Assembly: GCA_013824115.1 (NCBI GenBank)
Contig: PNNG01000035.1
Coordinates: 1 to 64,000, forward strand
Length of the DNA stretch: 64,000 nucleotides
Direction of reading: 5' to 3'
Source of the DNA: Sphingobacteriaceae bacterium
Lineage (GTDB): Bacteria > Bacteroidota > Bacteroidia > UBA7662
The notes below the pieces were generated by a model. It had not been told where the DNA came from. It ran no database searches and saw only the letters and a program-made list of their open reading frames with translations. Positions 56,578 through 64,000 of the stretch are shown here, piece by piece (positions within the stretch are counted from its first letter, which is position 1; each line of letters begins with the position of its first letter). Made by a program: the position numbers and the translations under genes.

Positions 56578-56908
56578 CTTAGAAGGTTCAAAGTTTAAAG
56601 TTCAAGGTTCAAAGAAAATGCTTTCTAAAAGCGATTGAAATCATCCTTCCTACCGTTAGCTCGAGCGCTTCGAAAAGCCATCCTCCACAGCTGTGAGGGA
56701 GGTTTGGCGACCGACCTTATTGGCCTAACTCTAGCGCGCTGAATTAACAAGCACTGGCAATTTCAAGGTGCAAAGGTCAAAAAAATCTACTGGTTTAGTA
56801 TGGGCGAGTTTGTGATTAGACCAAACATTCTTGTATCATGGCCTACAATCACCATTTCTCACAAGCACATAAAAAGCAATCACAAGTAAAACTCCAAGGT
56901 GTTCAACC
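56578..56908. other. Gap upstream of fumC with TTCAAAG word repeats
   Basis: There is no convincing gene in these 331 bases. GGTTCAAAGTTTAAAGTTCAAGGTTCAAAG (in parts, 56585-56614) iterates a TTCAAAG word just ahead of fumC. GAGCGCTTCGAAAAG near 56663 resembles the repeat word at the start of the window. The plus-strand reading frame from 56838 is antisense to the lipoprotein gene and is not supported. Confidence 0.45.
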
Positions 56909-57283
56909 CTACTTTTTACCAAACTCAAACCTTTCTGAGTCATCACCAAACCAAAAATCACTCTGGGTCAACCTGAGAATTTGGATCGTATCCACACTAC
57001 CATTTGTAGTAATTGTTAAATCCTCCTTATCATTGATCCAATCCCAATTTCCATCTACGCTCATTTTAGGATATCCCGGAGCACTTTCTGACAATGTCAA
57101 AGAATTATCCCGCCGGAATTCCAAAATCAACTCGCCATTAATAGCATTGCCATTGTACTTAAGCAACGTCCATTCGCCTAGCAACCTCGCCGTTTTGCTT
57201 CTTAAACTGAAATCGGGCCCTTCCTCATACTTGCTGCAACCGAGCAGCGTCAGCACCAAAAACAGGGTTAATGTGTATTTCAT
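56909..57283 (-). CDS. Small lipocalin-like lipoprotein, copy 1
   Basis: A 124-residue lipoprotein. The signal sequence MKYTLTLFLVLTLLGCS has its lipobox cysteine at residue 16. The mature part contains KTARLLGEWTLLKYNG, LILEFRRDNSLTL and DTIQILRLTQSDFWF, resembling the small lipocalin-like (DUF4923/5004-type) proteins of Bacteroidota. No function is known. ATG 57283 opens the signal peptide; the frame continues upstream without one. A paralogue lies just upstream on the same strand. Both are AT-rich relative to fumC. Confidence 0.72.
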   Translation of the reverse strand: MKYTLTLFLVLTLLGCSKYEEGPDFSLRSKTARLLGEWTLLKYNGNAINGELILEFRRDNSLTLSESAPGYPKMSVDGNWDWINDKEDLTITTNGSVDTIQILRLTQSDFWFGDDSERFEFGKK

Positions 57284-57354
57284 AGATAGAATATAGTTTC
57301 CGCCAATTTCAATGAACACTGCTCTTAGCGCGATGCATTAAAAAGTACTCACTG

Positions 57355-57744
57355 TCACTCCTTTACAAGCTTCCACTTTTCGTTGATCGCAGTATTTAGC
57401 CAGAGTTCTTGTTCTGTGAGCCGCAATACATCAAAGCCGATTTGAATTGAATCCATATAATACATAAAGAGTTTTGATTCATCGGGGGCCCAGTGCCATG
57501 TACCAATTTTAGAGAGGAGCATAGGCTGATTGGTGAGAGCGCTAAAATAGAGGTCGTTGTTTTGCTTAAACTCATTTCTGAATTCAAAATCCAGGAAGTC
57601 ATCTCCGTTGTGCTCATACATCATCCATTTGCCTACCAATAGCTCTGTACGGCTCTTTTCAACCACAGCTGGCTTGATTTCGTCTTTTTTACAACTCCAC
57701 AAAGCAACCACGAGCAGGCTGTAGGCATGGTATTTCTTAGGAAT
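57355..57744 (-). pseudogene. Small lipocalin-like lipoprotein, copy 2, without a standard start codon
   Basis: This is a paralogue of the neighbour: KSRTELLVGKWMMYEHNG, LDFEFRNEFKQNN and FDVLRLTEQELWL align by eye with copy 1. The frame is open from a TAG upstream, and PKKYHAYSLLVVALWSC would complete a lipoprotein signal peptide. However, no ATG, GTG or TTG lies ahead of it; only ATT at 57744 or CTG at 57717 does. The GTG at 57711 leaves just seven residues before the cysteine. Either a rare ATT start is used, or the start codon has mutated and the gene is dying. It has 118 residues from GTG, or 129 from ATT. Confidence 0.6.
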
Positions 57745-57889
57745 TTGGCGTTTAAACTAGCTTTGTGCTACACACAATTATAGCAAATTCCATTTAAAAC
57801 ACAAGCAAATCAAACTGTCAGAATAAATGCACCATTGCTCAAAGTAACTTAGCAAATGCGTTTAAATACTTCAGCTGTGGCGCATTTGA

Positions 57890-58564
57890 TTATAAATTCA
57901 ATTCGTAGTACGTCAATCTGCGTTCATAATAATTGCAAAAAGCATAGTGCTCGTTTGCCCATGCCAGTTGGTCGATAGCCAAACCGATACCCGGAACAAA
58001 TAATCGACGTAAATACAATCCGCTGTCGCAAATCGACATATGCATGCCGTTGGTGAAATAGTCATGTAGTTGCATCTCATAGGCAGGCATCGGGCGAGCC
58101 GGAAATAATATGCCATTAATCCTACCCGCAGGTAGTGCGAAGGTTTGATTGGCGCGCCCAATTGCATGGGTCACCACATATGAGTTGGGCGACTGAAAAG
58201 TGATCGTGTCGGGCATGTTGCGATTTGCCCAATACACCAAGCCATGGTGATCGACCACATGGCCCGAACTATCACGAAAAAACCAATTCCAAGCACCAAT
58301 ATTGAACCAAGTATCAGCCAGATGTACATAGGTGTTTCCATTGATCACACTATCTCCAACAATGCGGATGGTGTCTGGTCTTCCAAATGGGGTAGCAATA
58401 CCGTTGCTATCTACTTTAAAGATGTCGTATACATAGTACGAACCCATTCCTGTCCTTAAGATAGGCGCATTGGGCGCACCTGGGCTAAATGGTGTTCGAG
58501 GTGTTTCTTTTTGGCATGATACAATGCCCGAAATTAAAAGGAGGAACAACAGTTGCTGTCGCAT
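57890..58564 (-). CDS. Predicted lipoprotein, unknown function
   Basis: A 224-residue lipoprotein with signal peptide MRQQLLFLLLISGIVSC (cysteine at residue 17), a proline-rich linker (PRTPFSPGAPNAP) and a mainly beta body (GSYYVYDIFKVDSNGIATPF, DTIRIVGDSVINGNTYVHL, GIGLAIDQLAW). Similar-looking proteins of Bacteroidota report no known role. It is preceded by 178 bases without a gene and belongs to the accessory, AT-rich stretch from 56.6 to 58.7 kb. Confidence 0.7.
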   Translation of the reverse strand: MRQQLLFLLLISGIVSCQKETPRTPFSPGAPNAPILRTGMGSYYVYDIFKVDSNGIATPFGRPDTIRIVGDSVINGNTYVHLADTWFNIGAWNWFFRDSSGHVVDHHGLVYWANRNMPDTITFQSPNSYVVTHAIGRANQTFALPAGRINGILFPARPMPAYEMQLHDYFTNGMHMSICDSGLYLRRLFVPGIGLAIDQLAWANEHYAFCNYYERRLTYYELNL

Positions 58565-58774
58565 TCGAATTGTTTAAACCAAACAAACGCTTTCTTGTGC
58601 TTTTTAGTGTTCAAGCAATACGCTTTGCTTGCAGTTATCTCACTTTGACAATAAAAAGTCCGCGGTTTAGCGTATACGGCTACCTTTAAAATAACCGTAA
58701 ACGCTGTTTTCGTTTTCCTTGTGAAAAAAGCAGAGAAGTCAGCCACCGGTGAAAGCCTCCCTGCATCTTTTCAA

Positions 58775-59554
58775 TCAACCCCTAAACTTCGGTGCCCGCT
58801 TCTCTAAAAACGCCTGCGTCCCTTCTCTGAATTCAGGGGTTTGGAAGAGCGATCCGAAAGTTTCAATTTCGTTTTCAAAGCCGTTTTCCTCCATATCGTA
58901 ATAGTCGTTCACCAAAGCAATGCAGTGGGCCACGGCAACCGGACCTTTGGTGGCAATTTTGTTCAAAATTTCGAGGCCTTTGGCGCGCAAATCGGCCACA
59001 TTTTCTACCACATGGTTCACCAATCCCAGGCGGTGAGCTTCGTCGGCCTTGATGGCATCGCCGGTAAGCAACAACTCCAGGGCCTTGGCCTTGCCAACCA
59101 ATTGCACCAACCGCTGGGTGCCGGCATAACCGGGTATGAGGCCCAAATTCACTTCAGGTTGACCAAAACGCGCGTTGCCCGAAGCTATGCGCATATGGCA
59201 AGCCATGGCGAGTTCGCAACCTCCGCCCAAGGCAAAACCGTTCACCAGTGCAATCACCGGCTTTTCGCAGTTTTCGATGCCGTTGAAAATGGCATGACCT
59301 GCTGCCGAAAGCTCGGTGCCTTGCTCTTCGTCAAAATCGGCAAACTCGCTGATGTCGGCACCAGCAGCAAAGGCCTTTTCGTCCGAACCAGTGAGCAAAA
59401 TGCCCGTTACGGCATCGTCGGCAATGGCCTCGGCCATGGCGCCATCAATTTCCGCCAGGGTAAGGCGGTTGAGGGCGTTGAGTTTGTCGGGACGGTTGAT
59501 GGTGATGGTGGCAATGCCGCCTTCTACCGCGTAAAGAATGTTTTCGTAGGCCAT
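58775..59554 (-). CDS. Enoyl-CoA hydratase/isomerase
   Basis: A 259-residue crotonase-fold enzyme that hydrates trans-2-enoyl-CoA in fatty-acid oxidation. The oxyanion and CoA-binding part is FAAGADISEFADF near 62, followed by VNGFALGGGCELAMACHMRIAS near 105 (first catalytic Glu in GGCELAMAC) and FGQPEVNLGLIPGYAGTQRL near 132 (second Glu in GQPEVNLG). The protein ends GTQAFLEKRAPKFRG. ATG 59554 is preferred over a GTG two codons upstream. It may work with the 3-hydroxybutyryl-CoA dehydrogenase at 24 kb. Confidence 0.94.
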   Translation of the reverse strand: MAYENILYAVEGGIATITINRPDKLNALNRLTLAEIDGAMAEAIADDAVTGILLTGSDEKAFAAGADISEFADFDEEQGTELSAAGHAIFNGIENCEKPVIALVNGFALGGGCELAMACHMRIASGNARFGQPEVNLGLIPGYAGTQRLVQLVGKAKALELLLTGDAIKADEAHRLGLVNHVVENVADLRAKGLEILNKIATKGPVAVAHCIALVNDYYDMEENGFENEIETFGSLFQTPEFREGTQAFLEKRAPKFRG

Positions 59555-59593
59555 GGCCACTTGGTTTTATGTTGCTATTGCTTGAAAATTTAA

Positions 59594-59613
59594 CCGCAGA
59601 GAACGCAGAGAAA
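59594..59613. repeat. CGCAGAG word repeat in the gap before the enoyl-CoA hydratase
   Basis: CCGCAGAGAACGCAGAGAAA is the same type of iterated CGCAGA word as CCGCAGACTTCGCAGACTGG near 21428. The surrounding gap (59555-59825, 271 bases) holds no gene. Confidence 0.4.
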
Positions 59614-59825
59614 ATTTATGGATGGGTATGCAAAACGAGCCTTGGTAGGTACGGTTGACACATGAAAATGTGGATGCGCCCTTTCGGTTGCGCTTAGGCT
59701 GCAAATGAAAAGCTGCACGCATGGCCTGAGATAGCGGAGGCGTTTGGCCTTCGCTGATTCGCAGCTCGGCCGGAGTACGCAGAGCTTGGCTAATAGTCAT
59801 CGAGCTTATCATGCAAATCCTATGG

Positions 59826-60056
59826 CTACTTCTTCTTTTGCTGTTCTTCTTTTTTGGCGTCGTACTCGTCTTTCAAGGTCTTGTTCACATGGTCATCGCG
59901 ATCAACCAGCTTTTTATCGGCAACGGTTTCGTCTAAAAATGCATTGATTTGGCGGATGTCCATGGTGCTTTTGATTTCACCAAACTCATTGATGGTGATG
60001 TTAAAACCATCGAGCCGCTCGTCGAGCTGGGGTTTGTTTTTGTCTTTTTTAGCCAT
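59826..60056 (-). CDS. Small charged conserved protein downstream of gltX
   Basis: A 76-residue soluble protein, lysine-rich at both ends (MAKKDKNKPQLDERLDGF and DAKKEEQQKKK), with the middle ITINEFGEIKSTMDIRQINAFLDETV. It is a small protein of unknown function that I believe recurs next to gltX in related bacteria. Its start overlaps the gltX stop by 8 bases, so the two are translated from one message. Confidence 0.75.
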   Translation of the reverse strand: MAKKDKNKPQLDERLDGFNITINEFGEIKSTMDIRQINAFLDETVADKKLVDRDDHVNKTLKDEYDAKKEEQQKKK

Positions 60057-61581
60057 GACCTAAGGTATTGAGGGCGGCTGCCAGTCGCGCCACAATTTGA
60101 TCGCGGCCCAGCAAGGCGGTGAGTTCAAAAATAGCCGGACCAGCACCCTGTCCGCTGATGGCCAAACGGTAAGCCTGCATCAACTGTCCGGGTTTGAGTT
60201 CCATGGCCGTAGCCGTTTCGTTAAAAATGGCTTCGCAGCTGGCAGCATCCCAACTATTCAAACCGGCAAAGGCCGCCTGTAGTTTTTCGATGAAGGCAGG
60301 AACCGGTGCTTTCCAACGCTTGGCCACCACTTCTTCATCGTAGGTAGTGGGTGCTTCAAAGAAGTACTGGCTCATTTTGTAAAAGTCGCCCACCAAAGTC
60401 ATGCGCTCGTTCATAAGGCGGATGGCTTCGGTGAGAAAATCCATGTCTACCATGTGACCAGCAGCCAACACTTGTGGCACCACCATTTCGGCCAATTCGG
60501 CATGGGGACGATTGCGGAGGTACTGCTGGTTGAACCAGTTCAATTTGGTGAAATCGTAACGGGCACCGTGTTTGTTCACGCGCTCAAGGCTGAAGGCTTG
60601 CACCAGCTCTTCGAGACTAAATATCTCACGGTTATCGCCGGGATTCCAGCCCAATAAGGCCAAAAAGTTCACATATGCCTCCGGGAAATAACCCGATTCG
60701 CGGTAACCCAAGGTGGTTTCGCCGGTTTCGGGGCTCGTCCAGTTGATGGCGTAAAAGGGCAATCCCAAACGGTCGCCATCGCGTTTGCTCAGCTTGCCGT
60801 CGCCATCGGGCTTGAGCAACAAAGGCAGGTGTGCAAACTGCGGCATCACGGCCTCCCAGCCGAAGGCCTGATACAGCAAAACGTGCAAAGGCGTGCTGGG
60901 CAGCCACTCTTCACCGCGAATCACGTGGGTGATTTTCATCAAATAATCGTCTACCACATTGGCGAGGTGATACGTGGGCATGCCATCGCTTTTGAAAAGC
61001 ACTTTGTCGTCGAGCTGCGAGGTGTTTACCACCACCCAACTGCGGATGATGTCTTTCACACGCACTTCCTCGTTGCGAGGCATTTTGAAACGGATCACAT
61101 AGGGGTCGCCAGCATCCAGCCGGCGCTGCACCTCATCGGCAGGCAGACTGAGGGAATTTTTCATGTTCACCCGCGTGATGCTGTTGTATTGAGGCGAAGC
61201 TACGTTGGCCTTTTTGAGGCGCTCGCGCATTTCTTCGAGCTCTTCTTCGGTATCGAAAGCGTAATAGGCATGACCGGCCGCAATTAACTGATCGGCATAC
61301 TGGCGGTACATGGCCTTGCGCTCGCTCTGGCGGTAGGGACCGTGCGGACCACCCACGTGCACGCCTTCGTCGAACTTCATGCCGCACCACTCCAGCGATT
61401 CGATGATGAACTGCTCGGCACCAGGCACAAAGCGGGTTTGGTCGGTGTCTTCTATGCGAAGTATAAAGGTGCCGCCAGTTTGCCGGGCGAGCAGGTAGTT
61501 AAAAAGGGCGGTACGAACGCCACCGGGGTGCAAAGGACCGGTAGGGCTGGGCGCAAATCGAACGCGAACGGGAGTACTCAT
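60049..61581 (-). CDS. gltX: Glutamyl-tRNA synthetase
   Basis: Charges tRNA-Glu with glutamate. The 510-residue class I synthetase shows the HIGH-type motif in FAPSPTGPLHPGGVRTA near residue 8-24, and DGKLSKRDGDRLG near 262 (KLSKR). The His-Pro-Gly-Gly form of the first motif is less common than HIGG/HVGG. The anticodon-binding C-terminal domain runs from about 340. With gatA in the window, it may also supply Glu-tRNA(Gln). TATCTTTG lies ahead of ATG 61581. Confidence 0.96.
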   Translation of the reverse strand: MSTPVRVRFAPSPTGPLHPGGVRTALFNYLLARQTGGTFILRIEDTDQTRFVPGAEQFIIESLEWCGMKFDEGVHVGGPHGPYRQSERKAMYRQYADQLIAAGHAYYAFDTEEELEEMRERLKKANVASPQYNSITRVNMKNSLSLPADEVQRRLDAGDPYVIRFKMPRNEEVRVKDIIRSWVVVNTSQLDDKVLFKSDGMPTYHLANVVDDYLMKITHVIRGEEWLPSTPLHVLLYQAFGWEAVMPQFAHLPLLLKPDGDGKLSKRDGDRLGLPFYAINWTSPETGETTLGYRESGYFPEAYVNFLALLGWNPGDNREIFSLEELVQAFSLERVNKHGARYDFTKLNWFNQQYLRNRPHAELAEMVVPQVLAAGHMVDMDFLTEAIRLMNERMTLVGDFYKMSQYFFEAPTTYDEEVVAKRWKAPVPAFIEKLQAAFAGLNSWDAASCEAIFNETATAMELKPGQLMQAYRLAISGQGAGPAIFELTALLGRDQIVARLAAALNTLGHG

Positions 61582-61595
61582 CTCAAAAATTTGTG

Positions 61596-61603
61596 CAAAG
61601 ATA
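61596..61603 (-). promoter_or_regulatory. -7 element of gltX
   Basis: TATCTTTG on the minus strand matches TAnnTTTG, 14 bases before the gltX ATG at 61581. Confidence 0.5.
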
Positions 61604-61834
61604 CGGAAAGCAGTGGCAAGGAGGTGGATATGAACTTGCTACACGTGTCGCCCCAACAGAAAACCAAAAAATTTTGGTATAGGCACAAAAACGCTTGAAA
61701 AGCCTTGACTTTTTTGGGTACACCCGAAAAATCTACAACGCTTCTCAGCCCCAAGCTAGGTTTATTCGAAAGCTCGTTTTTTGAATAGCTTGATTAAATG
61801 CACGATAGGTGTCATTTTTGCGTTCCTCATACTC

Positions 61835-62203
61835 ATGTCGCGAAAAATCGCCCATTTCTGCTGCTATTTGTGGATGTTACTGGTGCTCAACACCATGTTT
61901 CAGCGGGTATTTGGCACCGGCATGCAGCCACTCGAAGACCCCGTAAATTCGCTGAGCGAATTGGTACTTGAAGAGGTGTTGGGTTTGGAGGATGGCATGT
62001 CGACCGACGAACAAAGCGAAGACACGCGCCGCATGAAAAGCTCGAGCCCGTTGGTTTGGCATGTTGCGGTTTTAGAAACGCTTTCATTGAATATTCCTGG
62101 GCTGATTATCTCTACCAAGGCTTTGCATCCTGCCGCCTATTTGCCCGAAAACAACAGTGAGGTATTGCTTCCTCCCCCCGATGTGCAGGCCTATTCCGCC
62201 TGA
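61835..62203 (+). CDS. Unknown small protein upstream of the HAEPLYID gene
   Basis: A 122-residue protein with a hydrophobic N-terminal stretch (HFCCYLWMLLVLNTMFQRVFG), an acidic middle (SELVLEEVLGLEDGMSTDEQSED), and a proline-rich end (NNSEVLLPPPDVQAYSA). ATG 61835 is chosen over TTG 61781. I do not recognise a family. It lies 32 bases ahead of the HAEPLYID gene on the same strand and is probably transcribed with it. It may be membrane-anchored or secreted. Confidence 0.55.
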   Translation: MSRKIAHFCCYLWMLLVLNTMFQRVFGTGMQPLEDPVNSLSELVLEEVLGLEDGMSTDEQSEDTRRMKSSSPLVWHVAVLETLSLNIPGLIISTKALHPAAYLPENNSEVLLPPPDVQAYSA

Positions 62204-62235
62204 TTTTTTACACATCCGTTTTCTAAAAAGCAAAA

Positions 62236-63099
62236 ATGACTCAAATCATCAAATGGGGCGGCACGCTTGTGGCCTGCTGCCTGTCGGTAATTGTATGGGG
62301 ACAAATCTATGCCCCAGAGGATTCCCTCCACTTTCCCATCGAAAAAAGCCTGCCAGCCAAAGTGCTGCATGCCGAACCGCTATACATCGACCTCATCCGC
62401 GACCTGGGAGCCCGCAAGGGCGAACGCGAATGGAACGTAGGTGCCGCCACTGTGGATCGATTGCGGTTCGACCGCTATGAAGCGCTCATCGAATATGAAT
62501 GGGCCCCGCGCGACCGATTGGGACTGGAAATAGAGCTACCGCTCACGTTTTACGGTCCGGTTACAGCCCGGCTTGATTCTGTGAAGCCATCCAACCGAAT
62601 CGAATCGCTCAAAACCGCTGCGCAATGGAGCTTTTGGGTTTCGCCCCAACACAAAACCACCCTGGCATTGGGCTACATCAATGAACTCGAACTCACCGAT
62701 TTGAACCGCATGAGAAGCGGTCCGTTTTTTACGGGCAATACCTTCAACCCGTTTTTGGTGGCGGCCAAGCGCTTGAGCCAAAACTGGCACAGTTCGGTGT
62801 ATACAGGTCCGCAATTTACTTTACGCTTTAAGGATGGGAACTGGGACCGCCGCTATGAACTACACGCCAACCTGCACTATATGCTTTCGGGTACCCGCAA
62901 TTTTGTGGGCTTAGAAGTGAACCAGTATTTCGGGAAGGCAGGTCATGACATCCGTTTGAGGCCTCAGATGCGCTTGGAAATCAACGACCATTTTCTGGTA
63001 GGGATTGTGGCCGGTATTCCGGTGAGCACACGCGAAGAAGGCTTAAGCAGCTTCATCAGGCTCATTTACGAGCCTCCGCATAAAAAGAAAAAGGTTTAA
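62236..63099 (+). CDS. HAEPLYID family protein
   Basis: A 287-residue exported protein of the family named after the motif seen here, AEPLYIDLIRDLGARKGE near residue 52. It has a signal-peptide-like N-terminus (MTQIIKWGGTLVACCLSVIVWGQ) and many amphipathic strands (YEALIEYEWAPRDRLGLEIEL, WSFWVSPQHKTTLALGY, FVGLEVNQYF, HFLVGIVAGIPV), which suggest an outer-membrane barrel. The biological role is unknown to me. It converges on the DMT exporter gene, overlapping its stop by 4 bases. Confidence 0.85.
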   Translation: MTQIIKWGGTLVACCLSVIVWGQIYAPEDSLHFPIEKSLPAKVLHAEPLYIDLIRDLGARKGEREWNVGAATVDRLRFDRYEALIEYEWAPRDRLGLEIELPLTFYGPVTARLDSVKPSNRIESLKTAAQWSFWVSPQHKTTLALGYINELELTDLNRMRSGPFFTGNTFNPFLVAAKRLSQNWHSSVYTGPQFTLRFKDGNWDRRYELHANLHYMLSGTRNFVGLEVNQYFGKAGHDIRLRPQMRLEINDHFLVGIVAGIPVSTREEGLSSFIRLIYEPPHKKKKV

Positions 63100-63980
63100 A
63101 TCTTGCGCTTGCGATTTACCAACCAAATGCCCAGCAGGATGCAGCCCATGCCTGCCAGGTGGGTCCAGCCCAGGGTTTCTCCATCCAAAAAGCCCCAAAA
63201 AAGCGCCACAATGGGCATGAGGTAGGTAGTGGTGGAGGCAAATACAGGGCCGCTGGTTTGAATGAGCCGGTTAAAGGCAATCAAACTGGCGGCCGAGCCC
63301 ACCAAGCCCAAAATGGAGAGGTAGCCAACGGCCTCCCAAGCGCCTGGCAAGTCCAAGCGGCTGGTAAAATCGGTGCTGAACAGCAAAACCGAAGCGGGAA
63401 TGCCTGCCAACACCAGAGGCACGGCAGCGGTCACCACCGGTTTCATATCGTTCAGATAACGTCCTACCGTATTCACGCTGATGCCATACATGAGGGTTGC
63501 CAAAACCACCAGAAGTCCCCATGCCCAATTGGGGTCGTACATGCCATTGCCTTTGAGCAAAATGAGGAAAAGTGCCCCTGCAAAGCCCACAGCTACACCC
63601 AAAGCCTTGTTCTTTTGGAAAGGATAGCCAAAAATGAGCACACCCAACAGCAAAGTAAACAAGGGCGTCAAGGCATTCAATGCTCCTGCTGTTGAACTAC
63701 TCAGGTGGGTTTGAGCGGTTGAAAAAAGGAAGGCAGGGATGCCATTGCCTACCAAGCCCACAATGGCAAAGTACTTCAACCTACTCCATAGCGGCCTGCG
63801 AAAATGCCTGAATACCACGGGCAATAGGGCGGCAGCGGCAATGGTCAACCTGAAGGCGCCCACTTGCACCGGCGAGAATACCTCTAAACCGCGTTTCATG
63901 AGGATGAATGAGCTGCCCCAAATGAATGAGAGCACCAATAATATGGCGATGGGCAAAAAGGGATGGTGCTTATTTTCCAT
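63096..63980 (-). CDS. DMT superfamily (EamA) exporter
   Basis: A 294-residue inner-membrane protein with ten hydrophobic helices in two EamA halves (first half LSFIWGSSFILMKRGLE..., second half from WAWGLLVVLATLMYGISVN). Family members export amino acids or other metabolites; the substrate is not readable. ATG 63980 is the start. The bases CAAAGAT at the window end read ATCTTTG on the minus strand, probably the rest of a TAnnTTTG promoter cut by the window edge. Confidence 0.9.
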   Translation of the reverse strand: MENKHHPFLPIAILLVLSFIWGSSFILMKRGLEVFSPVQVGAFRLTIAAAALLPVVFRHFRRPLWSRLKYFAIVGLVGNGIPAFLFSTAQTHLSSSTAGALNALTPLFTLLLGVLIFGYPFQKNKALGVAVGFAGALFLILLKGNGMYDPNWAWGLLVVLATLMYGISVNTVGRYLNDMKPVVTAAVPLVLAGIPASVLLFSTDFTSRLDLPGAWEAVGYLSILGLVGSAASLIAFNRLIQTSGPVFASTTTYLMPIVALFWGFLDGETLGWTHLAGMGCILLGIWLVNRKRKI

Positions 63981-64000
63981 GGCAAAAGCAGCACAAAGAT

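Noticed and set aside
56838..57296. A 152-codon plus-strand frame
   Set aside because: It mirrors the small lipoprotein gene on the other strand, whose lipobox and strand pattern are much more convincing.

Overview
The window reads as chromosome from a member of the phylum Bacteroidota with roughly balanced base composition. Four things point there: the giant type IX secretion (T9SS) translocon protein SprA, two large secreted proteins ending in T9SS type A sorting domains, many promoters with the Bacteroidota -7 element TAnnTTTG close upstream of start codons, and phylum-typical families (HAEPLYID, mobile mystery A/B, methylmalonyl-CoA decarboxylase). I cannot fix the order or genus. I see no rRNA, tRNA, CRISPR array, insertion sequence or prophage.

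Layout. 0.1-7 kb: cysteine desulfurase and a sterol-desaturase-like hydroxylase on the minus strand, then tatA-gatA-glycosyltransferase and a LamG/Ig-like T9SS cargo protein on the plus strand. 7.2-17.3 kb: maeB-ruvA-sprA, abutting end to end. 17.3-21.3 kb: two outer-membrane proteins, a WecA/MraY-type transferase and a dihydrofolate-reductase-like protein. 21.6-26.5 kb: guaB-pheS-3-hydroxybutyryl-CoA dehydrogenase-Rieske-like lipoprotein, then thiL, closed by a strong bidirectional terminator. 26.5-37.5 kb: a SirB/cytochrome c fusion, a membrane protein with YwqK-type repeats, an alpha/beta hydrolase, a double amidohydrolase with an NhaC antiporter, a SprT-like protein, LD-carboxypeptidase and a sugar dehydrogenase. 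37.6-42.1 kb: SulP transporter with carbonic anhydrase, an MntA/HepT toxin-antitoxin pair with a frameshift in hepT, and two thioredoxin-fold proteins. 42.2-50.2 kb: a T9SS endonuclease, a small unknown protein, a Crp/Fnr regulator with two outer-membrane genes, and a three-gene membrane protein/winged-helix/outer-membrane operon with an elaborate operator. 50.3-53.7 kb: a complete sodium-pumping methylmalonyl-CoA decarboxylase operon. 53.9-58.6 kb: accessory genes (mobile mystery A/B, small lipoproteins) around fumC. 58.8-64 kb: enoyl-CoA hydratase, gltX with a small partner, an unknown plus HAEPLYID pair and a DMT exporter.

How it fits together. SprA forms the outer-membrane channel through which the two CTD proteins would be secreted. 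The decarboxylase would export Na+ while removing CO2 from methylmalonyl-CoA, and NhaC exchanges Na+ and H+. SulP with carbonic anhydrase handles bicarbonate. Malic enzyme, fumarase, enoyl-CoA hydratase and hydroxybutyryl-CoA dehydrogenase are central carbon and fatty-acid steps.

Most interesting for a second look: the frameshifted hepT, a perfect hairpin forming almost the whole inferred guaB leader, a 12-bp inverted repeat framing a textbook promoter at 50.1 kb, an Fnr-like box at a class-II distance upstream of an outer-membrane gene pair, a Rieske-like lipoprotein that has lost both histidine ligands, a lipoprotein copy without a standard start codon, and several families of short intergenic word repeats.
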